A stretch of 64,000 nt of DNA, taken from the NCBI GenBank assembly GCA_934631005.1, contig CAKTXA010000006.1, forward strand, positions 27,045 through 91,044, given 5' to 3'. Below the pieces are notes generated by a model. The model saw nothing but the letters and a program-made list of their open reading frames with translations. It did no database searches and had not been told where the DNA came from. The position numbers and the translations under genes are program-made. Origin of the DNA: an uncultured Oscillospiraceae bacterium. Its GTDB lineage: Bacteria; Bacillota; Clostridia; Oscillospirales; Oscillospiraceae. Numbering within the stretch: position 1 is the stretch's first letter; every line of letters begins with the position of its first letter. Positions 1 to 9,397 of this stretch are shown one piece after another.

Positions 1-582
1 GCCGCCCACGGCGAGGATGTTGCGGCCGATATTCGTGCGGTAGAGGATCACATAGGTGATGACCGCCACGAACAGCCAGATATACACCGCCATGGGGATG
101 TTGAACAGGACACGGGAGCTGGCGACCTTGGTGAACGCGCCGGACAGGCCGTCGATCCAGTTGCCGTTCGTCAGATAGTAGATGCCGCCGCGCATGATGT
201 TCATGGTGCCCAGCGTCACGACGATGGCGGGGATGTTGAGCTTTGCCACGAGCAGGCCGTTGAAAAGCCCCAGCACACAGCCGATCGCCATGCTGATCAG
301 CACGGCCAGAACGGCGTAGCGGCCGTCGGTGGCCTTGACGAACGCGGCGCAGATCATGTTGCACACCGCGAACTGCGCGCCCACGGACACGTCGATGTTG
401 GCCGTGGTGATGACGATCATCATGCCGATGGCCATAATGCCGATGATGGCGTTGCCGTAGAGGATGCTGGTGATGTTGATGATGCTGAAAAACGCGGGCG
501 TCCGGATGGACACGATCACGCCGATCAGAATGATGATCGCCATCAGAAGCAGCTCACGGCCTCTTTTCTTGATAACACTCAT
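1..582 (-). CDS. Sugar ABC transporter permease, CUT2/RbsC type (partial)
   Basis: Membrane channel subunit of a ribose/AI-2-type sugar importer, partner of the ATPase at 593-2092. Only the N-terminal 194 residues are present; the frame is open to the window edge. The start is the ATG at 582: AGGAGG sits 6 nt upstream and overlaps the stop of the ATPase gene, so the two are translationally coupled. Visible features are a basic N-terminus (MSVIKKRGRE), several hydrophobic helices, the CUT2-typical stretch NIDVSVGAQFA near residue 62, and NIGRNILAVGG at the edge. Last visible gene of the minus-strand operon that begins at 3955. The substrate cannot be told from the permease. Confidence 0.9.
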   Translation of the reverse strand, partial: MSVIKKRGRELLLMAIIILIGVIVSIRTPAFFSIINITSILYGNAIIGIMAIGMMIVITTANIDVSVGAQFAVCNMICAAFVKATDGRYAVLAVLISMAIGCVLGLFNGLLVAKLNIPAIVVTLGTMNIMRGGIYYLTNGNWIDGLSGAFTKVASSRVLFNIPMAVYIWLFVAVITYVILYRTNIGRNILAVGG

Positions 583-592
583 ACTCTGCCTC

Positions 593-2092
<1,500 letters not shown>

Positions 2093-2122
2093 CCCCTCTG
2101 TTCTTTTCTTCTTGCCGCTCCG

Positions 2123-2902
2123 TTACCAGAGCGTGTAGCCGCCGTCGATGTTGAAGTCCGCGCCTGTGATATAGTCCGAAGCGGACGAGGCGAGGAACAG
2201 CGCCAGCGGCGCGATCTCTTCGGGATCTCCCCAGCGGCCGAGCGGAACGTTGCGGCAGGAGTTCTCATAGAACCCCGGCGTCTGCTCCAGAAAGCGCTTG
2301 TTGATGTCGGTGAGGAAGAAGCCCGGCGAGATGGAGTTCACATTGATATGATATTTGGCCCACTCGCCCGCCATGCAGCGCGTCAGGCAGCCCACGGCCG
2401 CCTTGGAGCAGTCGTAAGCGCCGGTGCAGGCGTCGGCAAACACGGCCCGCGCCGCCAGCGACGTCATGTTCACGACCTTGCCGGACTGCTGCGCGATCAG
2501 AATGCGCCCGAAGTGCTTCATGCACAAAAACGTACCGGTCAGGTTCGTGCCGATGGTGGCGTTCCACTCCTCCAGGCTCGTGTCCTGCAGGGGCGTGGAG
2601 CCGCGCCCGAGGGCGGCGTTATTAAAGAGAATATCGAGCCGGCCGCAGGTGTCCATCACGAACTTCGCGGCCTTTTCCACGCTGCTCTCATCGAGGATGT
2701 CGATGGGGCAGTAGTGGCAGACGGCGCCGGTCTCGGCGCTTATCTCGGCCGCGGCCTCCTGCAGCGCCCTCACATTGCGCGCCATGATGATGACCTCCGC
2801 GCCCGCGGACGCCAGCGCCGTGGCAAAGATCTTGCCAAGCCCCTGCCGCGCGCCGGTCACCACGGCGACCTTACCGGTCAGATCGGTTTTGAACTCCCGC
2901 AT
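2123..2902 (-). CDS. SDR-family NAD(P)-dependent oxidoreductase
   Basis: Short-chain dehydrogenase of 259 aa, probably a cytosolic sugar, sugar-acid or polyol dehydrogenase. The cofactor loop TGARQGLGK is near residue 17, NNAALG near 94, the catalytic Ser lies in MTSLAARA, and the YxxxK pair is YDCSK. The C-terminus ends in the usual ADFNIDGGYTLW type loop. Overall it resembles gluconate 5-dehydrogenase-like SDRs. GGGAGG lies 9 nt before the ATG at 2902. It sits 18 nt after the Gfo/Idh/MocA gene and 30 nt before the sugar ABC ATPase, so the operon couples two oxidation steps to one sugar importer. The exact substrate is not resolvable. Confidence 0.9.
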   Translation of the reverse strand: MREFKTDLTGKVAVVTGARQGLGKIFATALASAGAEVIIMARNVRALQEAAAEISAETGAVCHYCPIDILDESSVEKAAKFVMDTCGRLDILFNNAALGRGSTPLQDTSLEEWNATIGTNLTGTFLCMKHFGRILIAQQSGKVVNMTSLAARAVFADACTGAYDCSKAAVGCLTRCMAGEWAKYHINVNSISPGFFLTDINKRFLEQTPGFYENSCRNVPLGRWGDPEEIAPLALFLASSASDYITGADFNIDGGYTLW

Positions 2903-2920
2903 ATCGGCCGCCTCCCTGTC

Positions 2921-3955
2921 TTAAATGCGCTCGACCTTCACGGGCAGGCCCGTTTCGGCCGATTCCATAATGGCCAGCAGCGCCAGCGAAACGTTCGCCG
3001 CCTCGCGCAGCGTGACGTGGAATTCCTCGCCGCTGACGAGCTTGTCGATGAAGCTGCGGATGGACTCAAAGGCAAAGCCGCGGCACTTGTCGAACACGAA
3101 GTTCTTCACAAGGATGTCCTCGGTGATCATGCGCTTGTCGTCCGTGACCTGCAGCAGATCGTGGCTGGAGGCGTTGACGTCGAACTTGCCGTCGGTGCAA
3201 AGCAGGTTAAACTTGAAGTCGTTGACGTTCGTGTTGCCGTTCGGCGTGACCCAGGAGTTTTCCATATGGGCGATGGCGCCGTTCGAATATTTGATGGTGG
3301 AAAGATAGGTGTCCACGGTGTCGATGCCGAGGGACTTGAGCTTGCCTTCGGTCTTGGCGGCGTAGACCTCCACGGGGTAGTCGCCGATGACCCAGTTCAT
3401 CGTGTCCAGCGAGTGGCTGCCGAGGAACCAGAGGATGGAGGACTTCGCGCACCACTTGAGCATATCGGTGGCGACCCACAGGTTGTCGTTCAGGCGGAAG
3501 TGGGCGCTCTTCGGCGTGCCGTATTTGCCGGAGGAGACGAGCTGCTTGACGGAGTTAAAGGGCGGGTTCCAGCGGTTATGCAGGTCGACCATGGCGCGCA
3601 CGCCGTTTTCCTCGATGGCCTTGACCATGCGCATCACGTCGTCGCGGGTGGTGGCCAGCGGCTTTTCGATGATCATATGCTTGCCGGCCTGCGCGCAGGC
3701 CACAGCGATGTCAGCATGGGCAAAATCGGGCGTCACGATGGCGACGGCGTCGCAATCGGACTTTTCCAGCATCTCGTGGTAATCGGAATAGACCTGCGAA
3801 ATGCCGAACTTTTTGGCAAACGCATTCGCGCGCTCCAGATTCAGGTCGCAGATCGCAACGGGCTCCGCCCAGTCATGCTCGCGATAGATGTTTGCATGGG
3901 ACTCGCCCCAGAGGCCTGCGCCCACGATCGCCATTTTGATCACTTTTTTTGTCAT
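2921..3955 (-). CDS. Gfo/Idh/MocA-family oxidoreductase
   Basis: NAD(P)-dependent dehydrogenase of 344 aa of the glucose-fructose oxidoreductase / inositol dehydrogenase fold. The N-terminal Rossmann motif is VGAGLWGESHA (about residues 11-21). The EKPLATT motif near residue 97 carries the family's catalytic Lys. The C-terminal GFO domain runs from about 130. First gene of the minus-strand operon 3955-1, and divergent from the SDR gene at 4069, with 113 bp between them that contain the promoter of the latter. It differs in sequence from the two closely related Gfo proteins at 6288 and 18599. The substrate is likely a sugar or cyclitol taken up by the downstream ABC system (inference). Confidence 0.92.
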   Translation of the reverse strand: MTKKVIKMAIVGAGLWGESHANIYREHDWAEPVAICDLNLERANAFAKKFGISQVYSDYHEMLEKSDCDAVAIVTPDFAHADIAVACAQAGKHMIIEKPLATTRDDVMRMVKAIEENGVRAMVDLHNRWNPPFNSVKQLVSSGKYGTPKSAHFRLNDNLWVATDMLKWCAKSSILWFLGSHSLDTMNWVIGDYPVEVYAAKTEGKLKSLGIDTVDTYLSTIKYSNGAIAHMENSWVTPNGNTNVNDFKFNLLCTDGKFDVNASSHDLLQVTDDKRMITEDILVKNFVFDKCRGFAFESIRSFIDKLVSGEEFHVTLREAANVSLALLAIMESAETGLPVKVERI

Positions 3956-3987
3956 GCTGATTTCCTCTTTTCTTTGACTGCGATGGG

Positions 3988-4016
3988 TTTACATTTCGAA
4001 CTTGCCTGTGTATACT
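3988..4016 (+). promoter_or_regulatory. Promoter for the SDR gene at 4069
   Basis: TTTACA (3988-3993), a 17-bp spacer and TATACT (4011-4016) on the plus strand in the divergent intergenic region. A second, weaker pair TTGTCA (4022-4027) and TATAAA (4046-4051) with an 18-bp spacer lies nearer the gene. Confidence 0.55.
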
Positions 4017-4068
4017 CGTCCTTGTCAGTACATTCTTAAAATGAATATAAAAACAGGGAGGAATTTCT

Positions 4069-4806
4069 ATGGATCGTACCGTTCTCATCACCGGCGCGTC
4101 CCGCGGCATTGGCGCGGCCACGGCGCGCGTGTTCGCGCAGGAGGGCTGGAACGCCGCGCTGCTCTACCGCTCGCAGCACGAGGCCGCGGCAAAGCTCGTC
4201 TCCGAGCTCGAAGCACAGGGCGTCAAGGCCGCCGCATACTGCGCGGACGTGTCAAGCCGCGAGCAGGTGCGCGATACCGTGCACCGTGCGGAGGATACGT
4301 TCGGCGGCATCGACACGCTTGTGAATAACGCCGGCATTGCCATCCCGCTCACGCGGCTGGTGGATTACACCGAGGAGAAGTGGGACCGCGTGTTCAATGT
4401 CAACCTCCGCGGGATGTTCCACTGCATCCAGGCCGTGCTGCCCGGCATGACCGCGCGGCATTCCGGCGCGATCGTGAACGTCTCGTCCATCTGGGGCATC
4501 ACCGGCGGCGCCGAAGAAGTCCCCTATTCCGCCACCAAGGGCGGCGTTGTCACCATGACCCGCGCGCTTGCCAAGGAGGTCGGCCCCGACGGCATCCGCG
4601 TCAACTGCGTGGCGCCCGGCATCATCGACACCGATATGAACGCGTGGCTGTCGGACGAGGCGGTGCATACCATCAGCATGGCCACGCCCCTGCGGCGGCT
4701 CGGCCACGCGGAGGAGGTCGCGCAGGCGATCTGGTTCCTCGGCTCCGAGCGCGCGTCGTTCATCACGGGGCAGCTTTTAAGCCCGAACGGCGGGTATGTG
4801 ATCTAA
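4069..4806 (+). CDS. SDR-family oxidoreductase, FabG-like
   Basis: Short-chain dehydrogenase/reductase of 245 aa. Cofactor motif TGASRGIGAAT at residues 8-18, NNAGIA near 87, catalytic Ser in VNVSSIWG, YSATK near 152, and a C-terminal SPNGGYVI loop. GGGAGG lies 9 nt before the ATG. It is a single gene, divergent from the sugar operon at 3955 and convergent with the PIG-L gene, with only 6 nt between the two stops. A FabG role in fatty acid synthesis is possible by sequence type, but the context among sugar genes favours a sugar or polyol dehydrogenase. It resembles the SDR at 62916-63617, which has the same SSxWG and YSATKG blocks. Confidence 0.9.
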   Translation: MDRTVLITGASRGIGAATARVFAQEGWNAALLYRSQHEAAAKLVSELEAQGVKAAAYCADVSSREQVRDTVHRAEDTFGGIDTLVNNAGIAIPLTRLVDYTEEKWDRVFNVNLRGMFHCIQAVLPGMTARHSGAIVNVSSIWGITGGAEEVPYSATKGGVVTMTRALAKEVGPDGIRVNCVAPGIIDTDMNAWLSDEAVHTISMATPLRRLGHAEEVAQAIWFLGSERASFITGQLLSPNGGYVI

Positions 4807-4812
4807 ACTGCT

Positions 4813-5520
4813 TTACGGCAGAAGGTGTTTGGTGCTGTACCGGGGGTAGACGTTATACGGGCGGAAGCCCTCGGCATACGCCACGCCGCACTGATACCCG
4901 CGATAGCGCGAGCAGGTGCGCACCATATCCACAAAGTCGATGCCGTCATGCTCCAGCATCCACTTGATCTGCGACTCGTGCATCGCCAGCGCCTGGAGCT
5001 TGCGCTCGATCTGGTTCGTGATGTCCACGTAGTGTGTGGGCTGGAAGTCCACGCCCGCGAGCGTGTCCATGAAAAAGACGGGCACAAAGCTGCTGTACGG
5101 CTCAAATTTTCTCGGCCGGTGGGCCAGGCCGGAGCAGAAGCTGGCGTTCGTGGCGATGTGGCTGGTCTCCACGTGGTCCTGCATATAATCCTGCGGATTG
5201 TGGGTGATGATGACGTCGGGCCGGGTGTAGCGCACCACGTCCGCCACGGCGTCCATGATCGCGGGGTCGTGGCTGCTGACCAGCATGTCGCCCACGTCCA
5301 TGTTGAAAACTTCCTTGGCGCCGATGAATTTGCCGGCGTCCTCCGCCTCCTTCTCGCGGAGCTTCGCGAGCGGACCGGGCTCAATGACAACGTGCCCCTG
5401 ATTCCCGTTCGCCACGTGGCACATATAGACGTCCGCGCCCTGCTCCACATATTTGCGCAGCGTGCCGGAGCAGGCGATCTCCAGATCGTCGGGATGGCAG
5501 CCGATTGCCAGAACTCTCAT
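4813..5520 (-). CDS. PIG-L/LmbE-family deacetylase
   Basis: Zinc-dependent N-deacetylase of the PIG-L family (235 aa), which removes acetyl groups from GlcNAc-type sugars or conjugates. The metal/catalytic motif HPDDLE is at residues 9-14, and a second metal histidine lies in MQDHVETSHIA. There is no signal peptide, so it acts in the cytosol. It is a close paralogue of 17865-18575, nearly collinear over the full length including the shared C-terminal NVYPRYSTKHLLP. Unlike that copy it stands alone, with its own promoter (5596-5625) and a palindromic operator. The repeat block 5801-6230 separates it from the Gfo gene that precedes its paralogue. The natural substrate is unknown. Confidence 0.92.
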   Translation of the reverse strand: MRVLAIGCHPDDLEIACSGTLRKYVEQGADVYMCHVANGNQGHVVIEPGPLAKLREKEAEDAGKFIGAKEVFNMDVGDMLVSSHDPAIMDAVADVVRYTRPDVIITHNPQDYMQDHVETSHIATNASFCSGLAHRPRKFEPYSSFVPVFFMDTLAGVDFQPTHYVDITNQIERKLQALAMHESQIKWMLEHDGIDFVDMVRTCSRYRGYQCGVAYAEGFRPYNVYPRYSTKHLLP

Positions 5521-5595
5521 AATCGTTCACCTCAGTCAAGTCTCGCAGCGCCGCGCCCGCACCCGGGCAGATCATGCGCCGCCTTCTATACCTGC

Positions 5596-5625
5596 ATGAT
5601 AGGACGAAGCGGGCACGTTTGTCAA
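5596..5625 (-). promoter_or_regulatory. Promoter of the PIG-L gene 4813-5520
   Basis: On the minus strand TTGACA (5625-5620), an 18-bp spacer and TATCAT (5601-5596). Transcription would begin near 5589, giving a leader of about 70 nt. A 21-bp palindrome lies 5 bp upstream of the -35 box. Confidence 0.7.
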
Positions 5626-5630
5626 TAGCA

Positions 5631-5651
5631 TTCGTAAAGTATTTTTATGAA
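5631..5651. promoter_or_regulatory. Palindromic operator, copy 1 (TTCGTAAA-N5-TTTATGAA)
   Basis: An 8-5-8 inverted repeat with one mismatch. The perfect form TTCGTAAA-N5-TTTACGAA is at 20409-20429. Both copies stand 5 bp upstream of a TTGACA box on the minus strand, and the joined -35/operator block agrees at 18 of 19 positions. This is a candidate transcription-factor site in an activator-type position. Confidence 0.6.
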
Positions 5652-5800
5652 TAGAACAAAGATGGTTAGAATTGACCAACTTCATTCCGACGTTTTTGTC
5701 TATTATGCCAGCTCAAATTTGCTATTTTTTTGGAGTTTGTATATTTATTTTACGAACATATGCCCGTACACGTCGATTTTTATCACATCGCCGCGCCATC

Positions 5801-6230
5801 CAAAGGCTTCCCCTTGAGGGGCCGATTCCCCCTATCAGGGGGAAATGTCCCGAAGGGACAAAGAGGGTAGGGATAGCTGTCGCCGTAGGCGACTGATAAG
5901 GAGGAGCGTTGTACGTTCTGAGCACTAAAAAGGCTTCCCCTTGAGGGGAAGCTGTCGGCGCAGCCGACTGATGAGGAGGAGGGTGGTACGTTCTGAGATG
6001 TCGCCACGTTTCAGAGCCGAAACGCGCAGCATCTCAAAAGCTTTCGGCCTCCTCCTCTTTCGTCGCTTCGCGCCACCTTCCCCTCAAGGGGAAGGCTTTG
6101 GGTTTTGCATCGCCCCTTGCCTCCCCCTATGGGGGAGGTGGCCGAGCGAAGCGAAGGCCGGAGATGGTACGTGTAGACCCTCTCAGTCGCCTGCGGCGAC
6201 AGCTCTCCCAAAGGGAGAGCCAAGGCGTCG
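5801..6230. repeat. GC-rich palindromic repeat cluster A
   Basis: This fills most of the gap 5521-6287. It holds tandem and inverted copies of short palindromic modules: two copies of a block starting CTTCCCCTTGAGGGG and ending GATGAGGAGGA or GATAAGGAGGA, an inverted CTTCCCCTCAAGGGGAAG arm, and a CTCCCTTTGGGAGAG-type arm. The module with CCCCCTATCAGGGGG and TGTCCCGAAGGGACA, found in other repeats of the window, is at about 5820-5868. No coding frame is credible here. Confidence 0.85.
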
Positions 6231-6245
6231 TGCGAACCGGCAAAA

Positions 6246-6277
6246 AACAGGCGCAGGGCTTTTGCCCTGCGCCTGTT
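6246..6277 (-). terminator. Intrinsic terminator of the Gfo gene 6288-7301
   Basis: Perfect 14-bp stem AACAGGCGCAGGGC / GCCCTGCGCCTGTT with a TTTT loop, followed by a T-rich run on the minus strand. It begins 10 nt after the stop. Confidence 0.8.
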
Positions 6278-6287
6278 TCCCTTTTCT

Positions 6288-7301
6288 TTACTTCGCGATC
6301 AGCCCGCCCGCGGTCTCGATCTCTTTTTTGACCAGCTGGACGGACTTTACGGCCTCTTCCAGCGTGGCAACGGCAAGCGGGTGCTCGCCCTTGACACCTT
6401 CGAGGAAATATTTGAGCTCGTTATAATACCCTCCGAGCGAGGAGATATTGCCGCCCACGGCGTTGTCGCCGTGATACTGCGGCTCGATCACCGGCTGGTA
6501 CGGCTCGCCGCCGTAGGGGTACACCGTGATCGCGCCGCCCGCGAACACGACCGTCGCCTTTTCAAAGCGCACGCGGTACGTCGCGGTGAACGGGAACGTC
6601 GCGGGGTAATCCCAGCCTGCCTCGACCGACACGGCCACGTCCTTGCCATAGCCGTACAGCGCGCTGATCTCCTGAATGACGCCGTCTGCGTCGCGGCTGG
6701 CCACCGCCTGCACGCTGTCCGGCTCGCCGAGCAGATACCGGACAAAGTCCACGTCGTGCACGTGCATATCCACGGCCACGCCGCCGCTCAGCTCCACCTT
6801 GTGCAGCCACCCCTCGCTCGCCCATGTGGGCTTCGCGCTCAGGCGCTGGAACGCGCCGGAGAGGAATTTGCCGAACTCGCCGCGCACCGTCACGTCCTTG
6901 AGCCAGACGTATTCGTCCCACAGGCGGATGACCTGCCCCACCTGCACTTTGCTGCCCGTCTCGCGCTCGGTCTCGAGCAGGAGGGCCATCTCATCGTCGC
7001 GGATGCAGACGGGCTTTTCCAGAAACACATCCCGGCCCTTTTTCATCGCCTGCACGGCGTGCTGTGCGTGCAGATGCGTGGGCAGGCAGATGTCGATGAC
7101 GTCCACGTCGGCCTTTTCGATCATATCCGCCGCCGTGTTGTAAATTTCAGCGCCGCACGCGTCTGCGAGCTTTTTCGCAAATTCCGGCCGCACGTCGGCC
7201 ACCGCCGTGACCTGTACGCCCAGCTCCGCCAGCGCGCGGTAGCACGCCGCGTGCATATCGCCCATAAAGCCGCAGCCGGCAAGACCAACTCGGATCATCA
7301 C
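6288..7301 (-). CDS. Gfo/Idh/MocA-family oxidoreductase (paralogue 1)
   Basis: Cytosolic NAD(P)-dependent dehydrogenase of 337 aa. Rossmann motif GLAGCGFMGDMHAA at the N-terminus, catalytic EKPVCI near residue 96, and the substrate-domain histidines VDMHVHDVDF near 178. It is a close paralogue of 18599-19603, collinear with the same start MIRVGL and the same end EIETAGGL. Its start overlaps the stop of the upstream isomerase gene by 4 nt (ATGA), so the two are one operon. A sugar or inositol-type substrate is likely. The pairing with a TIM-barrel isomerase is typical of inositol and sugar-acid pathways (inference). Confidence 0.93.
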   Translation of the reverse strand: MMIRVGLAGCGFMGDMHAACYRALAELGVQVTAVADVRPEFAKKLADACGAEIYNTAADMIEKADVDVIDICLPTHLHAQHAVQAMKKGRDVFLEKPVCIRDDEMALLLETERETGSKVQVGQVIRLWDEYVWLKDVTVRGEFGKFLSGAFQRLSAKPTWASEGWLHKVELSGGVAVDMHVHDVDFVRYLLGEPDSVQAVASRDADGVIQEISALYGYGKDVAVSVEAGWDYPATFPFTATYRVRFEKATVVFAGGAITVYPYGGEPYQPVIEPQYHGDNAVGGNISSLGGYYNELKYFLEGVKGEHPLAVATLEEAVKSVQLVKKEIETAGGLIAK

Positions 7302-8140
7302 AGCGCACCTCCCAGGATCCGCCCCATCGAAGCGGCGGTATTGAAGATAATTTGATCGGACGCCTGCGCGTAGGCGGGGATCATCTCGCCGGTGGCCCAG
7401 TCGTCATAGCCTACATCGCGGAACGCCTGCATGACGGCCTTCCAGTCCACGTCGCCCGCCAGCAGATCGACGAACGCGTTCAGCCCGCCGGGGTTGCGGC
7501 GGAAGTCCTTGAAGTGCACCTTTTTGATGCGGCTGCCGAGAATGCGGATCCAGTGCTCGGGATAGCCCGCGTACACCACGTTGCCCACGTCAAAATACGC
7601 GCCGACGAAGGGGCTGCCGATCTTGTCGATAAAGTCCCGCTCCTCCAGCGGCGAGAGCAGGAGCTTGTTCCACACGTTCTCCACGCCGATGCTCACGCCC
7701 TCGGCCTCGGCGATGGGGGCCAGACGCTTCATCTCCGCCAGCGCGCGGTCATACGCCACATCATACGCAACGACCGGCCGCTCCGGCACGAACTCGACCG
7801 ACACGCTGCCCGGCACGACCAGAATGGTGTCGGCCCCCAGCAGCTTCGCGATGCGCAGCTGCCGCACGGCGACGTTGTGCGCCTGCTCCCGTTCGGCCTC
7901 GTCGTCGGACGTGAAGGAATACGCCCAGTACAGGCTGCTCGCCACGCTCGGCAGCGCGATGCCGATGCGCGCGGCGGTCTCTTTCAGGGCCAGCACCTGC
8001 TCGTCGGTGGTGTCCATGGTCAGATCGCCCGCGGCATCCAGCGTCAGCTCGATGCCGTCGAACCCGGCGTCCTTCGCCAGCTGCATCGCCTCGGCGGCCG
8101 TTTTGCCGGTAAAGGACCAGTAACTGATGGATCTTTTCAT
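7298..8140 (-). CDS. Sugar phosphate isomerase/epimerase, xylose isomerase-like TIM barrel
   Basis: Protein of 280 aa of the AP-endonuclease-2/xylose-isomerase-like TIM barrel family, which includes inosose isomerases and hexulose epimerases. Visible family features are GFDGIELTLD near residue 30, GVENVWNK (metal-ligand Glu) near 152, GAYFDVGNV near 180, KVHFKDF (metal-ligand His) near 206, and GEMIPAY near the end. AAAGGAG lies before the ATG at 8140. It is the first gene of an operon with the Gfo dehydrogenase, and divergent from an AraC regulator that probably controls it. The MITE at 8169-8328 lies in its promoter region. Confidence 0.9.
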   Translation of the reverse strand: MKRSISYWSFTGKTAAEAMQLAKDAGFDGIELTLDAAGDLTMDTTDEQVLALKETAARIGIALPSVASSLYWAYSFTSDDEAEREQAHNVAVRQLRIAKLLGADTILVVPGSVSVEFVPERPVVAYDVAYDRALAEMKRLAPIAEAEGVSIGVENVWNKLLLSPLEERDFIDKIGSPFVGAYFDVGNVVYAGYPEHWIRILGSRIKKVHFKDFRRNPGGLNAFVDLLAGDVDWKAVMQAFRDVGYDDWATGEMIPAYAQASDQIIFNTAASMGRILGGAL

Positions 8141-8168
8141 TGGGTCACGCTCCTTTTTCTGTTCTCAA

Positions 8169-8328
8169 GTAACCGCTGATCCAATCGGCAAGAGCCGTCA
8201 GCGAGAGATTTTGGCCCAAATGAAAGTTTGGAAAACGCAGGAATACTTTGTGTATTTCGCGTTTTTCAAACTGCACAGTTGGGGCAAAAGATCCGCTGAG
8301 GGCCGCAGGCGATTGGATCAGCGGTTAC
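8169..8328. mobile_element. 160-bp MITE-like element with long imperfect inverted repeats
   Basis: The two ends are inverted copies: GTAACCGCTGATCCAATC on the left and its complement on the right. The 20-bp match 8167-8186 / 8311-8330 is perfect. The complementarity continues imperfectly to the centre, including GGAAAACGC against a matching arm. There is no coding capacity. The GTAA termini recall IS66-family ends (family knowledge; inference here). I see no 8-bp target duplication at the flanks. A 40-bp relative lies at 15196-15235. Confidence 0.6.
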
Positions 8329-8353
8329 TTAAACACTTTTACAAATTTTCTTA

Positions 8354-8382
8354 TTTACAAGCCCGCGTTTTTGTGCTTATAT
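8354..8382 (+). promoter_or_regulatory. Candidate promoter of the AraC regulator
   Basis: TTTACA (8354-8359), a 17-bp spacer and TTATAT (8377-8382), followed by the A/T-rich TATTATAAA. A direct repeat of TTTACAA (8338 and 8354) lies here too and could be an AraC half-site pair. Confidence 0.4.
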
Positions 8383-8466
8383 GTCTATTATAAATGCCAG
8401 GGCTGGTCTTTCCATATAAAATCAGCCCCAAGATTTATAAAATCGGTCACAAGGGAGGGATCGCGT

Positions 8467-9342
8467 ATGGCGGACTATCAGCCCGTTGCGCTGCAGACGG
8501 TGTTCGACGTCACCGCCGTGGTCAATCTCAGCTATTACCGTCTGCCGCTGGACTACGCGTTCTCCGGCGAGCAGCACCCGTTCTGGGAATTTCTCTACGT
8601 CGACCGCGGCAGCGTTATCGTCACGGCGGGGGCCGACCGCTATCAGCTCCACGCGGGCGAGCTGGCGTTCCACCGGCCGGAGGAGTTCCACTCCTTCCGC
8701 GCGCTGGGCGAGGCGAATGTGTTCGTCGTCTCGTTCTGCTGCGGCAGCCCCGCCATGCACCGGCTGGAGGAAAAGGTGCTGCGCCTGCACCAGCGCGAAA
8801 AGCAGAGCCTGCGGCTGCTCCTCGACGAAGCCGCGCTGGCCTATGAGCACTTTGAGGGCGAGCCGCCCATCGTGAATCTGGCCAAGCGCGCCGATGCCCC
8901 GTGGGGCAGCGACCAGCTGATCAAGGTGTGCCTGGAGCAGTTTCTCATCTGCATCTACCGCCGGGACGACACCATCGGCTTTTCGCAGCGCGCCGTGACC
9001 TCCGCGCAGCTGCAGCAGCGGCAGACGCTGGCGCAGCAGGCGTGCGACTATCTTGCCGTGCACTACGCCGAAAAGATCACGCTCCCGTCGCTCGCCGCGG
9101 CGCTGAACGTGAGTGTTTCGCAGCTCAAGCGCGTGTTCCGCGAGCAGGTGGGCAAGTCCGCCGTGCACTATCTCAACGCCCTGCGCGTGCAGGAGGCCAA
9201 GCGGCTCATCCGCCGCGGCGAGCTGAACTTCACCCAGATCGCCGAGCGCGTAGGCATCGAAAGCATCTACTATTTTTCGAATCTCTTCAAAAAGTACACC
9301 GGCACCACCCCGTCCGAATACGCCCGATCGCTTAAATCCTGA
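8467..9342 (+). CDS. AraC-family transcriptional regulator
   Basis: Sugar-responsive DNA-binding regulator of 291 aa. The N-terminal cupin runs over about residues 15-105 (HPFWEFLYVDRGS, LHAGELAFHRPEEFH). The C-terminal double HTH starts near 190, with LAAALNVSVSQLKRVFREQ and FTQIAERVGIESIYYFSNLF, ending in TGTTPSEYARS. I chose the ATG at 8467 because AAGGGAGGG stands 7 nt upstream; the longer open frame from 8248 would run through the MITE. It is divergent from the isomerase/Gfo operon and so probably regulates it. The ligand is unknown. Confidence 0.92.
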   Translation: MADYQPVALQTVFDVTAVVNLSYYRLPLDYAFSGEQHPFWEFLYVDRGSVIVTAGADRYQLHAGELAFHRPEEFHSFRALGEANVFVVSFCCGSPAMHRLEEKVLRLHQREKQSLRLLLDEAALAYEHFEGEPPIVNLAKRADAPWGSDQLIKVCLEQFLICIYRRDDTIGFSQRAVTSAQLQQRQTLAQQACDYLAVHYAEKITLPSLAAALNVSVSQLKRVFREQVGKSAVHYLNALRVQEAKRLIRRGELNFTQIAERVGIESIYYFSNLFKKYTGTTPSEYARSLKS

Positions 9343-9357
9343 CCTGCAAAACGGTAA

Positions 9358-9392
9358 AAAGGGCCCCTTTCCCGTTGGGAAAGGGGCTCTTT
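9358..9392. terminator. Bidirectional terminator between araC-type and aminotransferase genes
   Basis: Hairpin AGGGCCCCTTTCCC-GTT-GGGAAAGGGGCTCTT with one mismatch, A-run before and T-run after, between two convergent stops. Confidence 0.75.
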
Positions 9393-9397
9393 ACGTT

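Noticed and set aside
8161..8336. Eight-bp target-site duplication around the MITE
   Set aside because: Flanks GTTCTCAA and TTAAACAC do not match, so insertion by an IS66-type mechanism is not proven.
8248..8466. Longer N-terminus for the AraC protein
   Set aside because: It would translate the MITE and promoter region; the ATG at 8467 has a strong ribosome site and matches the family's start.
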